The notes under the pieces were generated by a model that did no database searches, had not been told where the DNA came from, and was given only the letters and a program-made list of their open reading frames with translations. This document shows, in pieces, positions 9,357 through 21,074 of a stretch of DNA of 64,000 nt. The stretch lies in assembly GCF_017569205.1 (NCBI RefSeq), contig NZ_CP071870.1, positions 1,860,001 through 1,924,000 of the forward strand. Reading direction: 5' to 3'. This stretch comes from Propioniciclava sp. MC1595 (GTDB lineage: Bacteria; Actinomycetota; Actinomycetes; Propionibacteriales; Propionibacteriaceae). Position 1 is the stretch's first letter, and each line of letters opens with the position of its first letter. The position numbers were made by a program, and so were the translations under genes.

Positions 9357-12300
9357 GAGCGGCCTCCATCATCGTGCGAACGGTCTCGTCCTCGCCGAGG
9401 CCCGCGGCCTCGGCGTCGGCGCGTGCGGCGAGCACGCGGGCGTAGTCACGCGGCAGCAGCTTGGTGAAGCGCTCCCGCCAGGCCGGGGCGCCGGCGTCCA
9501 GCAGGCGCTGGGCGACGGCCGAGCCGGTCATGTCCACGTGGCGGCGCAGCAGCGTCTCCACCCGGTCGACGTCGGAGTCGGTCAGGGGAACGGGGTCGAC
9601 GAGCTCGGTGTTGACCCGGGCCGCGTCGAGGTCGAGGACCCACGCGAGGCCGCCCGACATGCCCGCGGCGACGTTGCGCCCGGTGCCGCCCAGGACGAGT
9701 GCCTCACCGCCGGTCATGTACTCCAGCGCGTGGTCGCCCACCCCCTCGACGACCGCCGTGGCGCCCGAGTTGCGCACGCAGAAGCGCTCGCCCACCTGGC
9801 CGCGGATGTAGATCTCGCCCGAGGTGGCCCCGTAGCCGATGACGTTGCCGGCCACGATCTGCTCCTCGGCCACGAACGGCGCGTCGTCGGCCGGCCGGAC
9901 CGCGAGGCGTCCGCCCGACAGGCCCTTGCCGAGGTAGTCGTTGGTGTCGCCCACCAGGCGCAGGGTGACGCCGCGGGGCACGAACGCCCCGAAGCTCTGG
10001 CCGCCGGTGCCGGTCATCGTGATGTCGATCGTGTCGTCGGGCAGGCCCTTGCCCTTGGTCGCCCTGGTCACGGCGTTGCCGAGCATGGTGCCCACCGTGC
10101 GGTCGACGTTGGTCACCGCGGTGGCGAACCGCACCTTCGCGCCGGTCTCCAGGGCGGACGCCGCGCGCTCGATCAGCTCGTTGTCGAGCTTGGCGGCCAG
10201 GCCGTGGTCCTGGGTCGTGACGCAGTGCAGCGGCCCGCCGGTCTCGACGCGGTGCAGGATCGGCGTGAGGTCGAGGCCCTGCGCCTTCCAGTGGTCGACG
10301 GCCGCCCGGGTGCGGAGCACCTCGACGTGTCCGACGGCCTCCTCGATCGAGCGGAACCCGAGCGCGGCCAGGTGCTCGCGCACTTCCTGGGCGATGAACT
10401 CGAAGAACGTAACGATGTAGTCGGCGTGGCCGGAGAACTTCGCGCGCAGGTCGGGGTTCTGGGTCGCGACGCCCACCGGGCAGGTGTCGAGGTGGCAGAC
10501 CCGCATCATGATGCAGCCGTTGACCACCAGCGGCGCCGTGGCGAAGCCGAACTCCTCCGCGCCCAGCAGGGCGCCGATGACGACGTCGCGGCCGGTCTTG
10601 AGCTGGCCGTCCACCTGCACGACGATGCGGTCGCGCAGTCCGTTGAGCAGCAGGGTCTGCTGGGTCTCGGCCAGGCCGAGCTCCCACGGGCCGCCCGCGT
10701 GCTTGAGCGAGGTGAGCGGCGCCGCGCCCGTGCCGCCGTCGTGGCCCGAGATGAGCACGACGTCGGCCTTGGCCTTGCTGACGCCCGCCGCGACCGTGCC
10801 CACGCCGACCTCGGCGACCAGCTTCACGTGGATGCGGGCGACCGGGTTGGCGCACTTGAGGTCGTGGATGAGCTGCTTGAGGTCCTCGATCGAGTAGATG
10901 TCGTGGTGCGGCGGCGGGCTGATCAGGCCCACGCCCGGCGTCGAGTGCCGCGTCTTCGCCACCCACGGGTACACCTTCTGGCCGGGCAACTGGCCGCCCT
11001 CGCCGGGCTTGGCGCCCTGCGCCATCTTGATCTGGATGTCGTCGGCGTTGGTCAGGTAGTCGCTCGTGACGCCGAAGCGTCCCGAGGCCACCTGCTTGAT
11101 GGCCGACCGACGGGTCGGGTCGTAGAGCCGCTCGGCGTCCTCGCCGCCCTCGCCGGTGTTGGACTTGCCGCCCAGCCGGTTCATGGCGATCGCGAGGGTC
11201 TCGTGGGCCTCCTGGCTGATCGAGCCGTAGCTCATCGCGCCGGTGGAGAACCGCTTGACGATCGCGCTCACCGGCTCGACCTCGTCGATGCTGATCGGCT
11301 CGCGCACCCCGGTGTCGAACTCGAGCAGGCCGCGCAGGGTCATCAGGCGGCGCGACTGGTCGTCGACCCGGTTGGTGTACTGCTTGAAGATGTCGTAGCG
11401 CTTCTCCCGGGTGGAGTGCTGCAGGCGGAACACCGTCTCGGGGTCGAACAGGTGCGGCGGGCCCTCCCGGCGCCACTGGTACTCACCGCCCACCGCGAGC
11501 GTGCGGTGCGGCACGGTGCGGCGGTCGACCGGGTAACCGACGTCGTGGCGTGCCTGCACCTCGCGGGCGATCTCGGCCAGGCCGACGCCCTCGATCCGGC
11601 TGGTGGTGCCGGTGAAGTACTTCTCGACGAAGTCGGACGCCAGGCCGAGCGCCTCGTAGATCTGCGCGCCGGTGTAGGACGCGATCGTGGAGACGCCCAT
11701 CTTGCTCATCACCTTGAGCACGCCCTTGCCCAGCGCCTTGCGGACGTTCACCAGCGCCTTCTCGGGGTCGACGGTGACGAACACCTCGCGGCGGGCGAGG
11801 TCCTCGGCCGACTCGAACACCAGGTACGGGTTGACCGCGGCGGCGCCGTAGCCGATCAGCAGGGCGACGTGGTGCACCTCGCGGACGTCGCCCGCCTCGA
11901 CGATCAGGCCCACCTGCGTGCGGGTCTTCTCTCGGACGAGGTGGTGGTGCACGGCCGAGGTGAGCAGCAGGCTCGGGATCGGCGCGTAGTCGATGTTGGC
12001 GTGGCGGTCGGACAGGATGATGATCCGCGCGCCGTCGGCGATGGCCGCGCTGACCTCGGCGCAGATCTCGTCGATCCGCCGGGCGAGCTCGTCCGGGCCG
12101 TCGAGCAGCCGGTACAGGCCGCGCACGACGTGGCTGGCGTAGGCCGGCATCGAGCCGTCGCGGTTGATGCGCACGAGCTTGGCCAGCTCGTCCGAGTCCA
12201 GCACCGGGTAGTTGATCACGATCTGCTGGCACGACTCGGGGCCGGCCTGGAGCAGGTTGGCCTCCGGCCCGACCGAGCTCGCGAGGCTCGTGACGAGCTC

Positions 12301-13866
12301 TTCGCGGATCGCGTCCAGCGGCGGGTTGGTGACCTGCGCGAACAACTGGCTGAAGTAGTCGAACAGCAGGCGCGGCCGGTCGCTCAGGACGGCGACCGGG
12401 GTGTCGGTGCCCATCGACCCGATCGGCTCGGCGCCGGTCTGCGCCATCGGCGCGATGATCTGCTTGAGCTCCTCGTGGGTGTAGCCGAACACCTGCTGGC
12501 GCCGGACCACCGACGCGTGGCTGTGCACGACGTGCTGCCGCTCGGGCAGGTCCTCCAGGTTCAGGCGCTCGCTGACCCACTCGCCCCACGGCTGCTCGGC
12601 GGCCAGGCCCGCCTTGATCTCGTCGTCGCCGATGAGGCGGTGCTGGGCCAGGTCGACCAGCAGCATGCGGCCGGGCTGCAGGCGGCCCTTCTCGACCACC
12701 CGGCTCTGCTCGATCGGCAGCACGCCGGCCTCGGACGCGAACACCACCAGCCCGTCGTCGGTCACCCAGTAGCGGCCCGGGCGGAGCCCGTTGCGGTCGA
12801 GGGTGGCCCCGATCAGGGTGCCGTCGGTGAAGCAGACGGCCGCGGGGCCGTCCCAGGGCTCCATGACCGAGCTGTGGAAGGAGTAGAAGTCGCGGCGGGC
12901 GGCGTCCATCTCGGCGTGGTTCTCCCACGCCTCGGGGATCATCATCAGCACGGCGTGCGGCAGGGAGCGGCCGCCCAGGTGCAGCAGCTCGAGCACCTCG
13001 TCGAAGCTCGCCGAGTCGGACGCGTCGGGGGTGCAGATCGGGAAGAGCCGGTCCAGGTCACCCGGGATGAGGTCGGTGGAGAGCAGGGCCTCACGGGCAC
13101 GCATCCAGTTGCGGTTGCCCTTGACCGTGTTGATCTCGCCGTTGTGGGCGATGAACCGGAAGGGGTGGGCCAGCTCCCAGCTCGGGAACGTGTTCGTCGA
13201 GAACCGGCTGTGCACGAGGGCCAGCGCGGTCTCGGTGCGCTCGTCGAGCAGGTCGGGGAAGGTCTCCGCGAGCTGCTGCGTGGTGAGCATGCCCTTGTAG
13301 ACCGTGGTGCGGGAGCTCAGCGAGGCGAAGTAGACGCCCACCTCGGTGCGGACCCGCTTGACCAGCGGGTAGACGCGCCGGTCGAGGTCGATGCCGGTGG
13401 CGCGCCCGGAGGTGACGAACAGCTGCTCCATGTGGGGCATGACCGCCAGGGTCACGGGGCTGAGGGTGTCGCCGCTCATCGGCACCTCGCGCCAGCCGAG
13501 GACGCGCAGGCCCTCCTCGATGGCGAGGTACTCGATGCGGCGCTTGGCCTGGCCGCGCTCGGCGTCGTCGGCCGGCAGGAACGCCATGCCCACCGCGTAG
13601 CCGCCCTGCGGGGGCAGGACGAAGTCGACGGTGTGGCGGAAGAGTCGGTCGGGGACCTGGAGCAACATGCCGGCGCCGTCGCCGGCGGCCTCATCGGCGC
13701 CGGTGGCGCCGCGGTGGTCCAGGTTCTCCAGGGCCAGCAGGCCCTGGGCGACGATCGCGTGGCTCGGCTCGCCGCTCAGGTGCGCGACGAAGGCGACCCC
13801 ACACGCGTCGTGTTCGAAGTCGTGGCGGTACAGGCCCTGGTCGGGCCTGTGGTTCATCGTGTTCAT
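9349..13866 (-). CDS. gltB: Glutamate synthase large (alpha) subunit
   Basis: 1505-residue large subunit of NADPH glutamate synthase: glutamine amidotransfer to 2-oxoglutarate. The class II amidotransferase nucleophile is Cys22 in HDACGVAF, implying removal of a 21-residue propeptide. The FMN/2-oxoglutarate domain includes [18 protein letters not shown] and [11 protein letters not shown]; the [3Fe-4S] cluster cysteines lie in [15 protein letters not shown]. The C-terminal GXGXG beta-helix (TGGQSFGAF onward) is present. ATG 13866 is chosen because GGGAAG sits 7 bases before it and the family N-terminus starts here; the open frame further upstream is not family-like. Together with GltD this is the ammonia-assimilation enzyme downstream of glutamine synthetase. 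Confidence 0.97.
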   Translation of the reverse strand: MNTMNHRPDQGLYRHDFEHDACGVAFVAHLSGEPSHAIVAQGLLALENLDHRGATGADEAAGDGAGMLLQVPDRLFRHTVDFVLPPQGGYAVGMAFLPADDAERGQAKRRIEYLAIEEGLRVLGWREVPMSGDTLSPVTLAVMPHMEQLFVTSGRATGIDLDRRVYPLVKRVRTEVGVYFASLSSRTTVYKGMLTTQQLAETFPDLLDERTETALALVHSRFSTNTFPSWELAHPFRFIAHNGEINTVKGNRNWMRAREALLSTDLIPGDLDRLFPICTPDASDSASFDEVLELLHLGGRSLPHAVLMMIPEAWENHAEMDAARRDFYSFHSSVMEPWDGPAAVCFTDGTLIGATLDRNGLRPGRYWVTDDGLVVFASEAGVLPIEQSRVVEKGRLQPGRMLLVDLAQHRLIGDDEIKAGLAAEQPWGEWVSERLNLEDLPERQHVVHSHASVVRRQQVFGYTHEELKQIIAPMAQTGAEPIGSMGTDTPVAVLSDRPRLLFDYFSQLFAQVTNPPLDAIREELVTSLASSVGPEANLLQAGPESCQQIVINYPVLDSDELAKLVRINRDGSMPAYASHVVRGLYRLLDGPDELARRIDEICAEVSAAIADGARIIILSDRHANIDYAPIPSLLLTSAVHHHLVREKTRTQVGLIVEAGDVREVHHVALLIGYGAAAVNPYLVFESAEDLARREVFVTVDPEKALVNVRKALGKGVLKVMSKMGVSTIASYTGAQIYEALGLASDFVEKYFTGTTSRIEGVGLAEIAREVQARHDVGYPVDRRTVPHRTLAVGGEYQWRREGPPHLFDPETVFRLQHSTREKRYDIFKQYTNRVDDQSRRLMTLRGLLEFDTGVREPISIDEVEPVSAIVKRFSTGAMSYGSISQEAHETLAIAMNRLGGKSNTGEGGEDAERLYDPTRRSAIKQVASGRFGVTSDYLTNADDIQIKMAQGAKPGEGGQLPGQKVYPWVAKTRHSTPGVGLISPPPHHDIYSIEDLKQLIHDLKCANPVARIHVKLVAEVGVGTVAAGVSKAKADVVLISGHDGGTGAAPLTSLKHAGGPWELGLAETQQTLLLNGLRDRIVVQVDGQLKTGRDVVIGALLGAEEFGFATAPLVVNGCIMMRVCHLDTCPVGVATQNPDLRAKFSGHADYIVTFFEFIAQEVREHLAALGFRSIEEAVGHVEVLRTRAAVDHWKAQGLDLTPILHRVETGGPLHCVTTQDHGLAAKLDNELIERAASALETGAKVRFATAVTNVDRTVGTMLGNAVTRATKGKGLPDDTIDITMTGTGGQSFGAFVPRGVTLRLVGDTNDYLGKGLSGGRLAVRPADDAPFVAEEQIVAGNVIGYGATSGEIYIRGQVGERFCVRNSGATAVVEGVGDHALEYMTGGEALVLGGTGRNVAAGMSGGLAWVLDLDAARVNTELVDPVPLTDSDVDRVETLLRRHVDMTGSAVAQRLLDAGAPAWRERFTKLLPRDYARVLAARADAEAAGLGEDETVRTMMEAAHG

Positions 13867-13947
13867 TTGTGTTCTTCCCGGCCAACGGGCTTTGTGGCAG
13901 CGGCCCCTTCGGACAACCTTCCTGGCCACACCGCATGGCGCGGGAAA

Positions 13948-13953
13948 AAAGTA
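13948..13953 (-). promoter_or_regulatory. Candidate -10 box for gltBD
   Basis: TACTTT on the minus strand fits TANNNT and would start a transcript near 13941, leaving a leader of about 75 bases before gltB. No -35 consensus is present; the GlnR-like box occupies that region. Confidence 0.35.
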
Positions 13954-13964
13954 GCGCGACTTCT

Positions 13965-13980
13965 GTTTCGGGCGCGTTAC
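13965..13980 (-). promoter_or_regulatory. GlnR-like box upstream of gltB
   Basis: Read on the minus strand this is GTAAC-GCGCCC-GAAAC, an exact match to one a-b half-site pair (GTnAC-N6-GaAAC) of the actinobacterial nitrogen regulator GlnR. A second pair at the usual spacing is not evident. It lies about 100 bases before gltB and overlaps the region where a -35 element would be expected. Confidence 0.5.
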
Positions 13981-13989
13981 AGCGCGCCC
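13970..13989. repeat. Inverted repeat between lgt and gltB
   Basis: GGGCGCG and CGCGCCC form a perfect 7-bp stem with a 6-base loop. It could end the trp-lgt transcript (no T-run follows) and it overlaps the GlnR-like box. Confidence 0.4.
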
Positions 13990-14011
13990 AACTTTCCAGA
14001 ATCTGGACGGG

Positions 14012-14890
14012 TCAGGCCTTCGCCACGCCCTCCGCCTCGGCCGGCTCGTGGTCGGGCCCGCCCACACCCTTGCGCTCCACCCACGGCTCGCGGCCGGGCT
14101 TCGTGCGCTGCAGGAGGGCGAAGATCGCCAGCCCGGCCAGGGCGACGAGCAGCGCGGTCACCTGGTTGGTGCGGAGCGGCCCGAAGTAGTAGCTGAAGTC
14201 GGTGCGGATCCCCTCGATGAAGAACCGGCCCGTGCCGTAGACGACCATGTACAGCGCGAAGAGCTTGCCCCAGCCGAGCTTGAACTTCCGGTCGAGCAGA
14301 AGCAGCAGCAGACCGCCGGCGAGGTTCCAGCTCATCTCGTACAGGAAGGTCGGCTGGAACGTGGGCACGTCGGCGTGCTCGGCGGGACGGTACTGCGGGT
14401 CGATCTCGAGGCCCAAGGGCCCGTGGTCGGGGCCGCCGAAGAGCTCCTGGTTGAACCAGTTGCCGAGGCGTCCGATGGCCTGGGCGATGATCAGGCCCGG
14501 GGCGAGGGCGTCCGCAAACGCCGTCAGGCGCGCACCCAGCTTGCGGGCGGCGATCCACGCGCCGATCGCGCCGCCGATGAGCGACCCGAACATGGCGATG
14601 CCGCCCTCCCAGATGAACAGGGCCGACAGCGGGTTCCGGTCGGGGCCGAAGTAGTCCTCCCAGTGCGTGACCACGTGGTAGATGCGGGCGCCGACGATGC
14701 CGGACGGGATCGCGACGAGCACGATGGTCTCGAAGGTCTCCGCGAGTCCCCCGCGGGCGACCCAGCGGCGCGAGCCGATGAACCAGGCCGCCACCATGCC
14801 GGTCATGAGGCACAGGGCGTAGATGTGGATCGTGAGCGGCCCGATCTGGAACTGGCTGATGTCGGGGCTGGGGATCGAGAGCAGCGTCAC
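14012..14890 (-). CDS. lgt: Prolipoprotein diacylglyceryl transferase
   Basis: 292-residue polytopic membrane enzyme that transfers diacylglycerol to the lipobox cysteine of prelipoproteins, the first step of lipoprotein maturation. About seven membrane helices are visible, with the Lgt signature [13 protein letters not shown] near residue 138 and the C-terminal [14 protein letters not shown] segment carrying essential Arg and Glu residues. The GTG start at 14890 overlaps the trpA stop as GTGA, and the first residues lead straight into [19 protein letters not shown], typical of Lgt. Being the last gene of a trp operon is a recurrent actinobacterial arrangement with no obvious functional link. 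The lipoprotein cyclophilin at 54.7 kb would be one of its substrates. Confidence 0.96.
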   Translation of the reverse strand: MTLLSIPSPDISQFQIGPLTIHIYALCLMTGMVAAWFIGSRRWVARGGLAETFETIVLVAIPSGIVGARIYHVVTHWEDYFGPDRNPLSALFIWEGGIAMFGSLIGGAIGAWIAARKLGARLTAFADALAPGLIIAQAIGRLGNWFNQELFGGPDHGPLGLEIDPQYRPAEHADVPTFQPTFLYEMSWNLAGGLLLLLLDRKFKLGWGKLFALYMVVYGTGRFFIEGIRTDFSYYFGPLRTNQVTALLVALAGLAIFALLQRTKPGREPWVERKGVGGPDHEPAEAEGVAKA

Positions 14891-15710
14891 GCCCGCACCC
14901 CCGCCGCGAGGTCGGCGACGACGGCGCGCAGGGCGGCCAGGTCGTCCGGCGTCCCCGCGTCCTCGGCGGCGATCAGCGTCTTGACCAGGGCCGAACCCAC
15001 GATCACGGCGTCCGCGAAGCCCGCCACCTCGGCGGCCTGCGCGCCGTTGCTGACGCCCAGCCCGACGCCGACGAGGGTGTCGGGGGCCAGCTGCCGCAGC
15101 CGGGACACCAGCTCGGGCGCCTGCGAACTCGTCTGCTGCCGCGCCCCGGTCACGCCCATCACCGCGGTGGCGTAGACCCACCCGCGGCAGGCCTGGGTCG
15201 TGGACACGATGCGCTCATCGGTCGAGCTCGGCGAGACCAGGAAGATGCGGTCCAGGCCGTGGTCCTCGGAGGCGACCAGCCAGTCGTGGGCCTCGTCGGG
15301 GGTCAGGTCGGGCGTGACCAGGCCGGCGCCGCCGGCGTTGGCGAAGTCGCGGGCGAAGGCGTCGACGCCGTAGCGGTCGACGATGTTCCAGTACGTCATG
15401 CAGACCGGCACGACGCCGGTCGAGGCGACGGCCTCGACGGCGGCGAAGATGTCGCGGGTCCGGACGCCGCGGTTCAGCGCCGCGGTACCCGCGCGCTGGA
15501 TCACGGGGCCGTCCATCATCGGGTCGGAGTACGGCATGCCGATCTCGACCATGTCGACGCCCGGCCCGTCGCCCGGGACGCAGATCGCGCGGAAGGCGTC
15601 CAGCGAGCCGGCCACGGTCGGGTAGCCCACCGGCAGGTAGCCGACCAGCGCCGCGCGCCCCTCGGCCTTGGCCGTGGCCAGCACCTGGCCCGAGCGTCCG
15701 ATGCCGCCCA

Positions 15711-15711
<1 letters not shown>
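14887..15711 (-). CDS. trpA: Tryptophan synthase alpha chain
   Basis: 274-residue TIM barrel that cleaves indole-3-glycerol phosphate to indole and glyceraldehyde 3-phosphate and channels the indole to TrpB. The catalytic Glu is in VEIGMPYSDPMMDGP (near residue 55) and the catalytic Asp in the following SDPMMDGP. The phosphate-binding end has VGVGLGVSNGAQ and GFADAVIVGSALVK. It overlaps trpB by one base (TGATG) and lgt by four (GTGA), so it sits inside a translationally coupled chain. Confidence 0.96.
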
Positions 15712-16955
<1,244 letters not shown>

Positions 16956-16959
16956 CCGC

Positions 16960-17760
16960 CTATTGTGCCCGCTGCGCCGCGGACCCGGCGGAGATGAACT
17001 CGGCCACGGACGCCCGGGGGTCCCCATGGCGGACCAGCGCCTCGCCGACGAGGATGACGTCGGCGCCGGCGGCGGCGACCCGCTCGACGTCGGCGACGGA
17101 CAGGATGCCGCTCTCGGCGACCCGGGTGCGGTCGGCGGGGATCAGGTCGACCAGGTTCTCGAACTGGGCGATGTCCACCTCGAGGGTCTGCAGGTTGCGG
17201 TTGTTGATCCCGACCAGCTGGGCGCCCAGGTCGACGGCGCGCCGCGCCTCGTCGGGGGTGTGCACCTCGACCAGCGGGGTCAGCCCCAGCTCGAGCGCCA
17301 GCGCGTGCAGGCGGTGCAGGTCGGGGTCGCCGAGCGCCGAGCACATCAGCAGGGCCAGGTCGGCGCCGGCGGCGCGGGCCTCCCACAGCTGGTACTCGGT
17401 GACGATGAAGTCCTTGCGCAGGACCGGGGTGTCGACCGCGGCGCGGACGGCGACGAGGTCGGCCAGGGAGCCACCGAAGCGGCGGCGCTCGGTGAGCACC
17501 GAGATGGCGCCCGCTCCCCCGGCGGCGTACTCGGCGGCGAGCGCGGCGGGGTCGGGGATGTCGGCCAGCGCCCCCTTGGACGGGGAGCTGCGCTTGACCT
17601 CGGCGATGACCGACAGGCCGGGGGCGGCGAACGCCTCCAGCACCCCACGGGTGGGCGGCATGGCCGCCACCGCGTCCATCAGGTCGGACAGGCTCCGGTG
17701 GGCCTGCCGCTCGGCGAGGTCCTCGCGAACACCGACGATGATGTCGTCGAGGACGCCCAC
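16960..17760 (-). CDS. trpC: Indole-3-glycerol phosphate synthase
   Basis: 266-residue TIM barrel forming indole-3-glycerol phosphate from CdRP. The expected elements are visible: [10 protein letters not shown] at the start, [20 protein letters not shown] (catalytic Lys, near residue 50), [22 protein letters not shown] near residue 115, [13 protein letters not shown] and VAESGI. The GTG start at 17760 begins two bases after the stop of the 76-residue membrane-protein gene. There is no fused TrpF domain. trpD, trpG and trpF are not in this window and must be elsewhere. Confidence 0.95.
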   Translation of the reverse strand: MGVLDDIIVGVREDLAERQAHRSLSDLMDAVAAMPPTRGVLEAFAAPGLSVIAEVKRSSPSKGALADIPDPAALAAEYAAGGAGAISVLTERRRFGGSLADLVAVRAAVDTPVLRKDFIVTEYQLWEARAAGADLALLMCSALGDPDLHRLHALALELGLTPLVEVHTPDEARRAVDLGAQLVGINNRNLQTLEVDIAQFENLVDLIPADRTRVAESGILSVADVERVAAAGADVILVGEALVRHGDPRASVAEFISAGSAAQRAQ

Positions 17761-17762
17761 GA

Positions 17763-17993
17763 CTAGTGGTGCTCGCCCTCGACCAGCGACTGGCCGTAGC
17801 CCATCTTGACCATCACGCCACCGACGATGACGGCGGCGACCATGGCGCCGAGGCCGATCCAGACGACGGTCCAGTTGATGTTCATGAAGAAGCCGATCGT
17901 CGCGATGATCGCGCCGATGCTGGCAATGATGGTGGACGTCCACGCGGCCGGCGTCTTGCCGTGGTGGTACTTCTCCGTGACCGTGCTGCTCAT
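17763..17993 (-). CDS. HGxxPAAW family small membrane protein of the trp operon
   Basis: 76 residues with the motif HHGKTPAAW (residues 10-18) followed by two predicted membrane helices, about 19-37 and 43-65, and a charged tail ending GEHH. The HGxxPAAW family is known from actinobacterial trp operons but has no assigned function. ATG 17993 has a strong AAGGGGAG ribosome site and overlaps the stop of the preceding membrane protein (ATGA). Position between trpE and trpC argues for a job tied to tryptophan synthesis or its membrane export/import, which is inference only. Confidence 0.85.
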   Translation of the reverse strand: MSSTVTEKYHHGKTPAAWTSTIIASIGAIIATIGFFMNINWTVVWIGLGAMVAAVIVGGVMVKMGYGQSLVEGEHH

Positions 17994-18544
17994 GCGCGCT
18001 CCCCTTCAGAGTCGGTCGGATCCTGACCGTCGTCCATAGCTTTCCAAGAAGCGAGCGGATCTGTCACGTCGCCACTCGCCCCGCCCGCCGTGCGGACGCG
18101 GCGCACCGGCGGTCGCACGACCAACCAGAGCGCTGCCGCAGCCACCAGCAGACCGACCACACCATAGGCGATCGGGGACGCCGTGGGCGTCAGGCTCCAG
18201 GCCCCGCCCAGCGTCGCGGCCAGCACGTGCTGCTCGACGACCGCGTCCGACGGCGGCCCCCCGAACAGGCCGAGGGCCGCCATCCCGAGCCCGGCCGCCG
18301 CGGCGACCAGGCCGACCGCGCGCCGCCCGGTGGTGGCGAGGGTGAGCGTCGCGAGCATGGCGGCCAGCACCACCCCGGGCAGGATCGCCGCCAGGCCGCC
18401 GGTGCCCAACGACCCCGACAGGCCCGCGGAACCGCCCCCGGCCATGCCGTCTCCCCACGTGACGGTCCACCAGTCGGCCAGCGCCGCGACGCCGAGCGCG
18501 ACCAGGGCCCCGGCCGCGGTGGCCAGGCGCGGGTCGGCCCTCAC
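17990..18544 (-). CDS. Trp-region conserved membrane protein (TIGR02234 type)
   Basis: 184-residue protein with four predicted membrane helices: about residues 7-25, 45-65, 70-90 and 125-145, and a polar C-terminal tail. The pattern (a WWT-containing loop after helix 1, glycine-rich loop, Trp-rich final helix LWLVVRPP) and the location directly after trpE match the actinobacterial family annotated as Trp region conserved hypothetical membrane protein. Function is unknown. GTG 18544 overlaps the trpE stop as GTGA, and the 3' end overlaps the HGxxPAAW gene as ATGA, so it should be made in step with TrpE. Confidence 0.8.
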   Translation of the reverse strand: MRADPRLATAAGALVALGVAALADWWTVTWGDGMAGGGSAGLSGSLGTGGLAAILPGVVLAAMLATLTLATTGRRAVGLVAAAAGLGMAALGLFGGPPSDAVVEQHVLAATLGGAWSLTPTASPIAYGVVGLLVAAAALWLVVRPPVRRVRTAGGASGDVTDPLASWKAMDDGQDPTDSEGERA

Positions 18545-20049
18545 CCGACCCGCCTCATCCCGGACGCCGCGACCACCGCCCGCAGCGCTGCCGCGGCCTT
18601 GTTGCGGGACTCGAGGTCCTCCGAGGCCGGGACGGAGTCGGCGACGATGCCGCCGCCTGCCTGCACGTAGGCGGTGCCATCCTTGAGCACGGCGGTGCGG
18701 ATCGCGATCGCGACGTCGGAGTTGCCCGCGAAGTCGAAGTAGCCGACCACGCCGCCGTAGAGCCCGCGACGCGAGGCCTCGAGGCGGTCGATGATCTCCA
18801 TCGCCCGCACCTTGGGTGCCCCCGACAGCGTGCCGGCCGGGAAGCAGGACAGCGTGGCGTCCAGCGCCGTGCGGCCCGGCGACAGCTGGCCGACGACGGT
18901 CGACTCCAGGTGCATGATGTGGCTGTAGCGGCGCACCTGCATGAACTCCACGACGCTGACGGTGCCGGGCACGCACACCCGGCCCAGGTCGTTGCGGCCG
19001 AGGTCGACGAGCATGAGGTGCTCGGCGCGCTCCTTGGGGTCGGCCAGCAGGTGGGCCTCGTGCGCGGCGTCGGCCTCGGGGGTCGCCCCGCGCGGCTGGG
19101 ACCCGGCGATCGGGTGGGTGAGCACGTGCCGGTCGTGCACGGTCACCAGCGCCTCGGGGCTGGAGCCGACGACATCGAGGCCGTCGAGGCGCAGCAGGTA
19201 CATGTACGGGCTCGGGTTCGAGCGGCGCAGCACGCGGTAGACGTCGAGGGCGTCGGCGGTGCAGGGCACCTCGAAGCGCTGGCTCACCACGACCTGGAAC
19301 GTCTCGCCGGCCTTGATGTCCTCGACCGCCTCGAGCACGGCGGCCTCGAACTCCTCCTGCGTGCGCTGGCGGGTGACGTCGGGCTCGACGTCGACGTCCG
19401 GGCGCAGGCTGAGCAGCGGCTGCATCGGCTCGCGCAGGCGGGCCACCATGGCCTCCAGGCGGGCCACGGCGTCCGCGTACGCCTCGTCGACGCGCTCGGT
19501 GCTGTCGTCGAAGTTGATCGCGTTGGCCACCAGCCACACCTCGCCGGTGTGGTGGTCGAGCACCGCCACGTCGGCGGCCAGCATCATGACCAGTTCGGGC
19601 AGGGCGAGGTCGTCGAGGTTGCTGTCGGGCAGGCGCTCCAGGCGCCGGACGATGTCGTACCCGAGGTAGCCCACCATGCCCGAGGTCATCGGGGGCAGGG
19701 CCTCGTCGCGGGGGGTGTGCAGGCGCTCGAGGGTCTCGGCGAGCACGGCCAGCGGGTCACCGCCCCGGGGCAGGTTGGCGAGCTCGCGGCCCGACCAGGT
19801 GGCCTGGCCCCCGGACTCCGACAGCACGGCCGCGGCGTTGACGCCGATGATCGAGTAGCGCGCCCAGACGCCCTGCTCGGCGGACTCGAACAGGAACGTG
19901 TTCGTGCGGTCGCCGCACAGGTGGTGGTAGAGGCCGACCGGGGTGACGTCGTCGGCGAACAGCCGGGTGTGCACCGAGACGACGCGGCGTCCCTGCTCGG
20001 CGGCCTGGGCGCGGAACCCGGCGAGGTCGGGGGTGACGGGGGCGTTCAT
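18541..20049 (-). CDS. trpE: Anthranilate synthase component I
   Basis: 502-residue chorismate-utilising enzyme, the committed step of tryptophan synthesis. The feedback-inhibition region LFESAEQG is present near residue 50 (LLESA-type). The catalytic domain has IAGSQPRG near residue 315, [11 protein letters not shown] near 350, [10 protein letters not shown] and [18 protein letters not shown] near 420, ending with [20 protein letters not shown] 20049 overlaps the hisI stop as ATGA. There is no tryptophan-rich leader peptide upstream because hisI occupies that space, so any regulation must act at the hisI promoter. The TrpG amidotransferase partner is not in the window. Confidence 0.95.
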   Translation of the reverse strand: MNAPVTPDLAGFRAQAAEQGRRVVSVHTRLFADDVTPVGLYHHLCGDRTNTFLFESAEQGVWARYSIIGVNAAAVLSESGGQATWSGRELANLPRGGDPLAVLAETLERLHTPRDEALPPMTSGMVGYLGYDIVRRLERLPDSNLDDLALPELVMMLAADVAVLDHHTGEVWLVANAINFDDSTERVDEAYADAVARLEAMVARLREPMQPLLSLRPDVDVEPDVTRQRTQEEFEAAVLEAVEDIKAGETFQVVVSQRFEVPCTADALDVYRVLRRSNPSPYMYLLRLDGLDVVGSSPEALVTVHDRHVLTHPIAGSQPRGATPEADAAHEAHLLADPKERAEHLMLVDLGRNDLGRVCVPGTVSVVEFMQVRRYSHIMHLESTVVGQLSPGRTALDATLSCFPAGTLSGAPKVRAMEIIDRLEASRRGLYGGVVGYFDFAGNSDVAIAIRTAVLKDGTAYVQAGGGIVADSVPASEDLESRNKAAAALRAVVAASGMRRVG

Positions 20050-20402
20050 CGGACGTCGTCCCCCAGCAGCTCGCGGGCGTCGAAGCAGGTGGCGTCCCCG
20101 GTGTGGCAGGCGCCTCCGACCTGGTCGACGCGCAGCAGCACGGTGTCGCCGTCGCAGTCGAGGTGCACGCTGCGCACGTGCTGGGTGTTGCCGCTGGTCA
20201 GCCCCTTGACCCACAGCTCGCCGCGCGAGCGGGACCAGTACGTCGCCTCGCGGGTGGCGAGGGTGCGCGCGAGCGCCGCGTCGTCCATCCAGGCCTGCAT
20301 CAGCACGGCGCCGCTCGTGGCGTCCTGCACGACGGCGGCGACGAGGCCGTCGGCGTTCCGCTTGAGGGCGGCGGCGATCGACGGGTCGAGGGAGTTGGGC
20401 AT
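20046..20402 (-). CDS. hisI: Phosphoribosyl-AMP cyclohydrolase
   Basis: 118-residue single-domain HisI, third step of histidine synthesis, without the fused HisE domain found in enterobacteria. Metal and active-site residues appear in [14 protein letters not shown] and [11 protein letters not shown] near the C-terminus, and [25 protein letters not shown] near the middle is family-typical. ATG 20402 is chosen because GGAAGA stands 9 bases before it; an ATG nine bases upstream would leave no spacing. It leads the trp operon and is divergent from the TIGR03085 gene with 39 bases between start codons. Other his genes are absent here. Confidence 0.93.
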   Translation of the reverse strand: MPNSLDPSIAAALKRNADGLVAAVVQDATSGAVLMQAWMDDAALARTLATREATYWSRSRGELWVKGLTSGNTQHVRSVHLDCDGDTVLLRVDQVGGACHTGDATCFDARELLGDDVR

Positions 20403-20429
20403 GCCGGTCATTCTTCCACGCGCGGCGGC

Positions 20430-20435
20430 TAGGGT
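20430..20435 (+). promoter_or_regulatory. -10 box of a leaderless transcript (TIGR03085 gene)
   Basis: TAGGGT ends 6 bases before the ATG at 20442, the spacing expected when transcription starts at the start codon itself. No Shine-Dalgarno is present. Confidence 0.55.
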
Positions 20436-20441
20436 TGCGCC

Positions 20442-21074
20442 ATGGGTTTCGCTGGTCAGGAACGGGCTGCACTGTGTGACGCGCTGCTGGAGGCGGGCCC
20501 CGACGCGCCCACCCTCTGCGAGGGCTGGACGACGCACGACCTCGCCGCGCACGTGTGGGTGCGCGAGAACGACCCCTCCGCGATGCCGGGCCTCCTGGTC
20601 GGCGCGCTGGCCGACGTCACGGCGTCCCGGATGGAGGCGACCAAGCGGCGCTGGCTCTACCCCGAGCTGGTCGAGCAGATCCGCCGCGGCCCGCGTCCGA
20701 TCTCGCTGTTCGCGCTGCCGGTGCTCGACGAGCTGGCCAACACGACCGAGTTCTTCGTCCACACCGAGGACGTGCGCCGCCCCGCCGGCCTGCCCCCGCG
20801 CGAGACCACGCCCGAGTTCGAGGACCACGTGGCCAAGGGCCTCAACACCACCGCCAAGGCGCTGTTCCGCAAGGCGCCGTGCGGGATCATGCTCGAGCGC
20901 ACCGACCGCCCCCAGCGGCTGCGGGCCAAGGCGGGCGACACCACGGTGATCGTGATCGGCAAGCCGTCCGAGCTGCTGCTGTTCGCGTTCGGCCGCATGG
21001 CGGACGCCGACGTGCAGCTCGTCGGCCCCCCGGAGGTCAAGGATGAGCTCCTCGCCACGCACTCGGGGGTCTGA
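20442..21074 (+). CDS. TIGR03085 family metal-binding protein
   Basis: 210-residue member of the DinB/mycothiol-dependent maleylpyruvate isomerase-like metal-binding superfamily. Likely metal ligands are the histidine of HDLAAHVW (near residue 35) and that of [10 protein letters not shown] (near residue 105). The C-terminal half contains [35 protein letters not shown], a SCP-2-like or regulatory segment shared across the family. TIGR03085 proteins are widespread beside hisI-trpE in actinobacteria and lack a known reaction; mycothiol-linked chemistry is a reasonable guess. The mRNA appears leaderless. Its 3' end overlaps the next gene by 32 bases. Confidence 0.85.
   Translation: MGFAGQERAALCDALLEAGPDAPTLCEGWTTHDLAAHVWVRENDPSAMPGLLVGALADVTASRMEATKRRWLYPELVEQIRRGPRPISLFALPVLDELANTTEFFVHTEDVRRPAGLPPRETTPEFEDHVAKGLNTTAKALFRKAPCGIMLERTDRPQRLRAKAGDTTVIVIGKPSELLLFAFGRMADADVQLVGPPEVKDELLATHSGV

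Noticed and set aside
9295-14196. A 1633-codon open frame opposite gltB
   Set aside because: Same GC artefact: repetitive Arg/Leu/Asp/Val composition, crosses a gene boundary, and the opposite strand has intact glutamate synthase.
20046-20472. Tryptophan attenuator before trpE
   Set aside because: hisI directly precedes and overlaps trpE, and neither this region nor the 39-base gap before hisI has a Trp-rich short ORF or paired hairpins.
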